Below are positions 23,481 through 28,141 of a DNA stretch of 28,141 nt, piece after piece. Each line of letters begins with the position of its first letter. Position 1 is the first letter of the stretch. The position numbers were made by a program, and so were the translations under genes. Source of the stretch: Phocaeicola_A sp964432715 (lineage in GTDB: Bacteria > Bacteroidota > Bacteroidia > Bacteroidales > Bacteroidaceae); contig CAYSOW010000015.1 of NCBI GenBank assembly GCA_964432715.1, positions 1 to 28,141 on the forward strand. Reading direction: 5' to 3'. Below the pieces are notes generated by a model. It ran no database searches. It had not been told where the DNA came from and worked only from the letters and a program-made list of their open reading frames with translations.

Positions 23481-25013
23481 TTACTTCGCGAAGCTAACGG
23501 CGCGTGTTTCACGAATCACCGTAATCTTCACCTGACCCGGATAGGTCATCTCGTCTTGGATCTTCTTAGCAATCTCCTCCGACAAGCTTTCCGTCTCCTT
23601 GTCGCTAATCTTATCCGCACCTACGATGACACGGAGTTCGCGACCGGCCTGGATGGCGTAAGTCTTTGTAACACCCGGATAAGAGAGAGCCAACTGCTCC
23701 AAGTCGTTCAAACGCTTGATGTAAGCCTCTACAATCTCTCTACGAGCACCCGGACGAGCACCTGAGATGGCATCACACACCTGAACAATCGGAGCAATCA
23801 AAGTCTCCATCTCAATCTCATCGTGGTGAGCACCGATTGCGTTGCAAATATCCGGTTTCTCTTTATATTTCTCGGCCATCTTCTGACCCAAGATTGCGTG
23901 CGGCAATTCAGGCTCCTCATCAGGCACCTTACCGATATCGTGCAACAATCCGGCACGTTTGGCTTTCTTCGGGTTCAAGCCCAGTTCAGAAGCCATCACG
24001 GCACACAAGTTGGCTGTCTCACGAGCGTGTTGCAACAAGTTCTGACCGTAGCTGGAACGATATTTCATCTTACCAATCATACGAATCAACTCCGGATGCA
24101 AGCCGTGGATACCCAAGTCGATGGTGGTACGCTTACCGGTCTCCACAATCTCCTCCTCAATCTGCTTACGCACTTTGGCTACCACCTCCTCGATACGAGC
24201 CGGGTGGATACGTCCGTCGGTTACCAACTGATGGAGTGCCAGACGGGCAATCTCACGACGAACGGGGTCGAACGCTGAGAGAACAATAGCTTCCGGCGTA
24301 TCGTCCACCACAATCTCTACACCCGTTGCTGCCTCCAAGGCGCGGATGTTACGACCTTCACGACCGATGATACGACCTTTCACTTCGTCTGAATCAATGT
24401 GGAACACGGTCACTGAGTTCTCAATGGCAGTCTCCGTAGCCACACGTTGGATACTCTGGATGACAATCTTCTTCGCCTCCTTGTTGGCCGTCATCTTCGC
24501 ATCGTCCATGATGTCGTTGATGTAAGAAGCAGCCTGAGTTTTGGCCTCCTCCTTCAAAGATTCCACCAAACGCTCCTTCGCCTCTTCAGCCGACAGACCG
24601 CTCAATGCTTCCAGTTTCTCTCTTTCTTGTGACTGTAACTTGTCCAGTTCCTCTTTCTTCTTGTCGATGATACCCAGCTGAGCCTCCAGGTTCTCCTTGA
24701 TAGACTCCGCCTCGTTACGTTTGCGCTGCAGCTCCTCCTGCTTCTGAGAGAGCATCAATTCGCGCTGTTTCAGTTTGTTTTCAGCCTGTTGGATACGTTG
24801 GTTGCGCAGAGCCACCTCCTTCTCCAAGTCCGCTTTCTTGTTCAAGAATTTCTCCTTGACTTCCAGAAGTTTGTTCTTTTTGATCACTTCTGCTTCCGTT
24901 TGTGCCTCTTTCAGAATCTCGTTATACTGTTTCTTCGCTACATATCTGAAGATGGTATATCCGATTAAAACTCCGATAACAGCGCAAACTACTGCTGCTA
25001 TGATTGTTCCCAT
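23481..25013 (-). CDS. rny: Ribonuclease Y
   Basis: RNase Y is a membrane-anchored endoribonuclease that starts mRNA decay. All expected parts appear in the 510 residues. An N-terminal transmembrane helix (about 3-22) is followed by a long charged coiled coil (30-160). The KH RNA-binding motif GRIIGREGRN is at 213-222, and the HD catalytic residues are His358 and Asp359 in LLHDIGKVPDEE, with GAHHDE at 394-399. The length is close to the 520 of B. subtilis. It is the last gene of a minus-strand cluster after zapA, separated from it by 104 bases that hold a strong hairpin, so its expression relative to zapA may be set at that site. Confidence 0.97.
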   Translation of the reverse strand: MGTIIAAVVCAVIGVLIGYTIFRYVAKKQYNEILKEAQTEAEVIKKNKLLEVKEKFLNKKADLEKEVALRNQRIQQAENKLKQRELMLSQKQEELQRKRNEAESIKENLEAQLGIIDKKKEELDKLQSQEREKLEALSGLSAEEAKERLVESLKEEAKTQAASYINDIMDDAKMTANKEAKKIVIQSIQRVATETAIENSVTVFHIDSDEVKGRIIGREGRNIRALEAATGVEIVVDDTPEAIVLSAFDPVRREIARLALHQLVTDGRIHPARIEEVVAKVRKQIEEEIVETGKRTTIDLGIHGLHPELIRMIGKMKYRSSYGQNLLQHARETANLCAVMASELGLNPKKAKRAGLLHDIGKVPDEEPELPHAILGQKMAEKYKEKPDICNAIGAHHDEIEMETLIAPIVQVCDAISGARPGARREIVEAYIKRLNDLEQLALSYPGVTKTYAIQAGRELRVIVGADKISDKETESLSEEIAKKIQDEMTYPGQVKITVIRETRAVSFAK

Positions 25014-25040
25014 TTACTAGTTATTTAATAGTATATAAAT

Positions 25041-25095
25041 AAAAAAGCGCACTGCTCATCCTCAAAGGAGTACCCCTTGAGCAAATGCAGTGCGC
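25041..25095 (-). terminator. Stable hairpin with U-run between zapA and rny
   Basis: On the minus strand GCGCACTGC pairs perfectly with GCAGTGCGC (25087-25095 with 25047-25055). A five-by-five internal loop follows, then a second 9-bp helix (25073-25081 with 25061-25069) closed by a three-base loop. A run of six T plus ATTT follows at the rny side. The two wobbles of the inner helix become mismatches on the plus strand, so this acts as minus-strand RNA. It looks like an intrinsic terminator of the zapA unit that must be bypassed, or a structured leader of rny. There is no clear separate promoter for rny between the hairpin and the start. Confidence 0.75.
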
Positions 25096-25117
25096 GAAAA
25101 ATCTTCTCCATATCCTT

Positions 25118-25411
25118 TTAATCTTTCCTGAGGAACTCCTCCATCTCCCGGGTTAGTTCCTGCATTTTCTGTTTAAAAGGGTCCGTATCGTTTCTCTCCA
25201 ACTGAAGCAACTCGTTGTAGACGGAATGCAGGGCAATCATGGCCAACCATCGTTCCTTGCTCTCATTCACGTACTTGCTGCGATACGTATTTAGCATGTC
25301 ATTCACCTTGTTCGCTGCCTTGCGAACCAGCTCCTCGTCGCGTTCCGATTTCACGGTAATCGGGAAGGATATATCGGCAATGACTACATTAATCTTTCTT
25401 TCATCGTTCAT
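25118..25411 (-). CDS. zapA: Cell division protein ZapA
   Basis: ZapA is a small cytosolic protein that binds and bundles FtsZ filaments at the division ring. The 97-residue protein starts MNDERKINVVIADISFPITV, carries the family pattern ERDEELVRKAANKVNDML, and ends in a coiled coil (YNELLQLERN to EMEEFLRKD). I chose the ATG at 25411. The frame extends further only through a TTG codon directly abutting the upstream stop. It lies 15 bases after a small coiled-coil gene, so the two are surely cotranscribed, and a hairpin follows before rny. Confidence 0.9.
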   Translation of the reverse strand: MNDERKINVVIADISFPITVKSERDEELVRKAANKVNDMLNTYRSKYVNESKERWLAMIALHSVYNELLQLERNDTDPFKQKMQELTREMEEFLRKD

Positions 25412-25426
25412 ATGCAACCATATCAA

Positions 25427-25723
25427 TTATTTGCTATTCAATAAGGCGATGCATTTGTCGACTTCGCGCACTAATTTGGAAATTCGCTGGCGGGTATCTT
25501 TCGCCTCGTTATCTCCGATGCTGAGAATCTTCGCGGTCTTCAGCCGGACATAACTGGATTGAAGTTGATGGTAATCCTCCTTCAGGTGTTCCATGGCTTG
25601 GTCTTTCTCCCGAATGGTTTGCTGAAGAAGCTCGTTTTTCTTCTTCAATTCCTCAAATTCGAAAAGGACCTGACGCAGCCTTGCCTCGAAGGTTTGCATT
25701 ATTTTCTGATCTTCTTCAATCAT
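25427..25723 (-). CDS. Small coiled-coil protein upstream of zapA
   Basis: This 98-residue cytosolic protein starts MIEEDQKIMQTFEARLRQVL. Residues 5-60 form a nearly continuous heptad-type coiled coil (VLFEFEELKKKNELLQQTI, then KDQAMEHLKEDYHQL). The C-terminal segment ISKLVREVDKCIALLNSK is also helical. I started it at the ATG 25723, since the longer frame begins with TTG and runs into the promoter element. It belongs to no family I can name with certainty. Its size, coiled coil and location directly before zapA resemble ZapB, which binds ZapA in gammaproteobacteria; homology is not claimed, only a possible analogous role. Confidence 0.85.
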   Translation of the reverse strand: MIEEDQKIMQTFEARLRQVLFEFEELKKKNELLQQTIREKDQAMEHLKEDYHQLQSSYVRLKTAKILSIGDNEAKDTRQRISKLVREVDKCIALLNSK

Positions 25724-25741
25724 ACCTATCCAAATTGTAGA

Positions 25742-25749
25742 CAAAAATA
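25742..25749 (-). promoter_or_regulatory. Predicted -7 element for the coiled-coil protein and zapA
   Basis: The minus-strand TATTTTTG matches TAnnTTTG and lies 18 bases upstream of the ATG at 25723. The -33 region is A/T-rich without a clear TTTG. Confidence 0.45.
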
Positions 25750-25764
25750 ATCTTTATTAATGGA

Positions 25765-25792
25765 TAATAAAAACTTTTTTCCAAAAAAGTTT
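25765..25792 (-). terminator. Terminator of the unknown 209-residue protein gene
   Basis: AAACTTTTTT and AAAAAAGTTT (25771-25780 and 25783-25792) are inverted copies. On the minus strand they form an A/T stem whose 3' arm runs on into TTTTTATTAT. It lies 18 bases after the stop at 25810. The stem is weak in GC, so the call is moderate. Confidence 0.55.
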
Positions 25793-25809
25793 GGATTTAT
25801 TTTGTTTTG

Positions 25810-26439
25810 TTAATCCTCATTTTTCGGTTTGGGCTCTTTTTTAGCCAATAATACAATCTGATAGACGTAATCGGTCATCCATTTTTGTGAGTAACCCAAG
25901 GTGTGCTGGTATTTGCGAATGCTCGTGCAGGTCTTAAACACGGCCTCGTCTTTCCAGTCGTTCTTGGTCATGATGTCGTTGATGGCCTTTTCGGTCAGCG
26001 TATAGAGTGCTTTCTTAAAGAGTGACGGCATGCGGAACTTCCACTTCATCAGGTTGCCGATGAGCATCATCAGGTTTTGACTGAAGTCCTGGAACATGAG
26101 GAAGTAGTTCTTGACGTCGTTCACGTTGCGGCAGTTCTTCTTGATGGATTGGTCCACCTCTTTGAAGAAGCTGTCCTCCACGCCGTAAATCTGGCTCATC
26201 ATCTTCTTGCAACGGCTACGCTCTGCCACACCCAGTTTGTTGTTGAGGGTAGGTATCTTCAGTGAACGTTTGAACACTGCCATATCCGGCAAGAAGGCGA
26301 GGTTCGTGATGCCGAGGTTGCTGGCCATGGTGGCCTGATAATAGACGCGAAGCAGGGTCATGAAGTCTTCCATTCCTGCCACTCTGACGGTTTCTTCCTC
26401 TGCCGCTTTTTTCTTTTTAAATATATCGAATAATCCCAT
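25810..26439 (-). CDS. Conserved-looking cytosolic protein of unknown function
   Basis: I do not recognise this 209-residue protein. It starts MGLFDIFKKKKAAEEE, a basic amphipathic N-terminus reminiscent of membrane-peripheral or ring-associated proteins but without a signal peptide or transmembrane helix. The body (about 24-195) is predicted mainly helical with many Phe, Met and Lys, for example NYFLMFQDFSQNLMMLIGNLMKWKF and MTDYVYQIVLLAKKEPKPKNED at the end. It has no CxxC, Walker or DNA-binding motif. It is monocistronic, with its own promoter and a weak terminator, and diverges from mnmE. Codon use and GC match the neighbours, so it is likely a resident gene. Confidence 0.85.
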   Translation of the reverse strand: MGLFDIFKKKKAAEEETVRVAGMEDFMTLLRVYYQATMASNLGITNLAFLPDMAVFKRSLKIPTLNNKLGVAERSRCKKMMSQIYGVEDSFFKEVDQSIKKNCRNVNDVKNYFLMFQDFSQNLMMLIGNLMKWKFRMPSLFKKALYTLTEKAINDIMTKNDWKDEAVFKTCTSIRKYQHTLGYSQKWMTDYVYQIVLLAKKEPKPKNED

Positions 26440-26479
26440 AATAGTAGATGCTTTAATTGAAAATCTTTTTCTCGTTGCG

Positions 26480-26510
26480 CAAAAATACGCTTTTCCTCTT
26501 TGCCGACCAA
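26480..26510 (-). promoter_or_regulatory. Predicted promoter of the unknown 209-residue protein gene
   Basis: On the minus strand TTGG (26507-26510), 19 bases and TATTTTTG (26480-26487) fit the Bacteroidota pattern with one change in the -33 box. The start would be about 35 bases before the ATG at 26439. Confidence 0.6.
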
Positions 26511-26625
26511 CTTTGACGGCGGTTTATTTTGTTTTTCTCGTCATTTTTACGCTTTGAAGTGTGAAAAAGAGGGTGCCGGGTGCTGGTTGTCCCTGTAATT
26601 CGGTATCGGGATGAAAGATTTTTCG

Positions 26626-26633
26626 TATCTTTG
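26626..26633 (+). promoter_or_regulatory. Predicted -7 element of mnmE
   Basis: TATCTTTG is an exact match to TAnnTTTG and is 25 bases upstream of the ATG at 26658. It supports that start and rules out the upstream ATG at 26580, which lies before the promoter. The -33 box is weak (TTCG at 26599-26602). Confidence 0.6.
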
Positions 26634-26657
26634 CATCCGTTGAAACGAATGCGATTT

Positions 26658-28043
26658 ATGATAGAAAAAGATACCATATGTGCGATTGCTACGGCGCAGG
26701 GTGGGGCCATCGGCACTATCCGTGTTTCCGGTCCGTCGGCCATTGAGGTGACCGATCGGCTGTTTGTCTCTCCTTCTGGACGAAAACTGGCGGAGGCTCC
26801 CTCCAACAGTGTCAACTTCGGTCGTATCCTTACGGCGGAAGGGGAGGTGGTGGACGAGGTGCTGGTCTCGGTTTTCCGGGCGCCTCATTCTTACACGGGC
26901 GAGAACTCCACGGAGATTATGTGTCACGGTTCTTCCTACATCTTGCAGCAGGTGATGCAGTTGCTGGTGCAGGCGGGTTGCCGCGGTGCGCTCCCCGGTG
27001 AGTACACGCAGCGTGCTTTCCTGAATGGCAAGATGGACTTGAGTCAGGCGGAGGCGGTGGCCGATTTGATTGCTTCTTCCAATGCTTCTACCCATCGTTT
27101 GGCGATGAGTCAGATGCGTGGTGGCTTCAGCAAGGAGTTGGCTGAATTGCGTGCGCTGTTGCTGAAATTTACTTCGCTCATCGAGTTGGAGTTGGATTTC
27201 AGTGAGGAGGATGTGGAGTTCGCCAATCGGGGGGAACTGACGCAACTGGCCGATCGTATCGAGCAGTTCGTGGCGCGTTTGGTCGATTCTTTCAAGGTGG
27301 GCAATGCCATCAAGAATGGTATTCCGGTGGCCATCATCGGTGAGACCAATGCGGGTAAGTCGACGCTGCTCAACTTGCTGGTGAAGGATGAGCGCGCCAT
27401 CGTGAGTGACATTCACGGTACGACGCGTGATGTCATTGAGGACTTGGTCAACTTGCGCGGCGTTACCTATCGTTTCATTGATACCGCCGGTATTCGTGAG
27501 ACTACCGATACCATCGAGTCGCTGGGTATTGAGCGTACGTTCCGTAAACTGGAGCAGGCGGAGCTGGTGCTTTGGATGATTGATGCCACGGTGCCGTGTG
27601 CGCATTATGAGGCGTTGGCGCAGCGCATCGAACCGCTCTGTGCGGGGAAGAAGATGATTCGCTTGCTGAACAAGTCGGATCAGCTCACGCCTGATCAGCG
27701 CAAGGCTTGGGAGGCATGTCTGTCTACTTCTGCCCATCTCTTTATCTCGGCCAAGGAGCAGGAGAATATCGCTTCGTTGGAGCAGTGGCTCGTGGATGCA
27801 GCGGCGCTTCCTCAAATCACGCAAAACGATGTGGTGGTTACCAATGTGCGTCATTACGAAGCGCTCTGTCACACCTTGGATGCCATTCATCGGGTGCAGG
27901 AGGGTCTGTCGCAAGGCATCTCCGGTGACTTTCTCTCGCAGGATATTCGCGAGGCAATCTTCTACCTGAGTGACATCGTGGGAGAGGTAACCAACGATGA
28001 GGTCTTGGGTAATATCTTTAAAAATTTTTGCATCGGTAAATGA
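26658..28043 (+). CDS. mnmE: tRNA modification GTPase MnmE
   Basis: MnmE (TrmE) works with MnmG (GidA) to place carboxymethylaminomethyl groups on U34 of tRNAs reading NNA/NNG codons. The 461-residue protein begins MIEKDTICAIATAQGGAIGTIRVSG, the usual tetrahydrofolate-binding domain. A helical domain follows, with an inserted GTPase carrying GETNAGKST (228-236), DTAG (about 275) and NKSD (about 338). The C-terminal FCIGK has catalytic Cys458. The length matches the 454 of E. coli. Two further in-frame ATGs (26580 and 26649) lie upstream; 26658 agrees best with the family start, and 26580 precedes the promoter. The gene is complete in the window, and only 98 bases follow it, with no feature I can support. 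Confidence 0.97.
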   Translation: MIEKDTICAIATAQGGAIGTIRVSGPSAIEVTDRLFVSPSGRKLAEAPSNSVNFGRILTAEGEVVDEVLVSVFRAPHSYTGENSTEIMCHGSSYILQQVMQLLVQAGCRGALPGEYTQRAFLNGKMDLSQAEAVADLIASSNASTHRLAMSQMRGGFSKELAELRALLLKFTSLIELELDFSEEDVEFANRGELTQLADRIEQFVARLVDSFKVGNAIKNGIPVAIIGETNAGKSTLLNLLVKDERAIVSDIHGTTRDVIEDLVNLRGVTYRFIDTAGIRETTDTIESLGIERTFRKLEQAELVLWMIDATVPCAHYEALAQRIEPLCAGKKMIRLLNKSDQLTPDQRKAWEACLSTSAHLFISAKEQENIASLEQWLVDAAALPQITQNDVVVTNVRHYEALCHTLDAIHRVQEGLSQGISGDFLSQDIREAIFYLSDIVGEVTNDEVLGNIFKNFCIGK

Positions 28044-28141
28044 GGACGTCCATTGTCTGGATTCGTATGTAAATGTTCGGCGGGTGCGCGCGTCCCCGGG
28101 ATTTGCCCCCTTGGGAACTTAAAAACTTCTGCATGAATGGA

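Noticed and set aside
25014..25117. 6S RNA (ssrS), which sits beside zapA in many bacteria
   Set aside because: Only 104 bases separate zapA from rny, too short for 6S RNA of about 180 bases, and the fold is a short hairpin with a U-run rather than a long stem with a central bubble.
26547..27914. A 455-codon minus-strand frame opposite mnmE
   Set aside because: The sense frame is a complete MnmE with all motifs, and the antisense product is Arg/His/Gln-rich without any fold signature.
28044..28141. Structure or gene after mnmE at the window edge
   Set aside because: The 98 bases are GC-rich with no convincing hairpin plus U-run, no promoter element and no open frame; nothing can be supported.

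Overview
The window is chromosomal DNA from a member of the Bacteroidales (phylum Bacteroidota), close to Bacteroides or Parabacteroides; I cannot fix the genus. Three things point there. The promoters repeatedly carry the Bacteroidota -7 element TAnnTTTG, three of them at 19 bases from a TTTG or TTTA -33 box, and Shine-Dalgarno sequences are mostly absent. Several families are typical of the group: S46 dipeptidyl-peptidase, DUF4369 lipoprotein, TPR/PD40 envelope protein and DUF4924. The operon ilvD-ilvB-ilvN-acyl-ACP thioesterase-ilvC also fits. Two runs of exactly 100 Ns (19916-20015 and 23163-23262) are placeholder scaffold gaps, so this is a draft assembly. I see no insertion sequence, prophage, CRISPR array or integron; it is a core-genome region.

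Layout. Positions 1-5092 hold purL and, downstream on the same strand, a translationally coupled pair of short chromate transporter proteins (all minus strand). Positions 5185-8193 hold a LysE-type exporter, a DUF4924 protein and release factor 3 (prfC) on the plus strand. At 8243-8405 lies a tRNA-Lys(UUU) gene on the minus strand with its own promoter and terminator. Positions 8557-14770 hold the branched-chain amino-acid operon. Positions 14804-17228 hold a minus-strand cluster nfeD-floA-uridine phosphorylase. A TPR/PD40 envelope protein (minus) then diverges from ttcA and a DUF486 membrane protein (plus, cut by the first gap). After the gap come an S46 peptidase (minus) and a divergent DUF4369 lipoprotein (plus). 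The cluster coiled-coil protein-zapA-rny (minus) follows, then an unknown 209-residue protein (minus) divergent from mnmE (plus).

The most interesting element is the 5' leader of the ilv operon. Between a textbook promoter (8557-8587) and ilvD (8801) lies a 23-codon open frame with ten Val, Leu or Ile codons, including four Val codons in a row. Its stop codon overlaps the left arm of a 12-bp antiterminator (8686-8697 with 8734-8745), and that pairing excludes a strong intrinsic terminator (8731-8767). This is the complete layout of a ribosome-stalling transcription attenuator sensing charged Val/Leu/Ile tRNA. The operon it would control also encodes an acyl-ACP thioesterase whose start codon overlaps the ilvN stop, which links branched-chain amino-acid supply to fatty-acyl release. 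Its IlvC is, from memory, strikingly like fungal mitochondrial Ilv5.

Secondary points are a U-tract-ending hairpin between zapA and rny that fits best as minus-strand RNA, a small coiled-coil protein in the position expected of a ZapB-like partner of ZapA, and a LysE promoter placed so close to the start codon that the mRNA may be leaderless.
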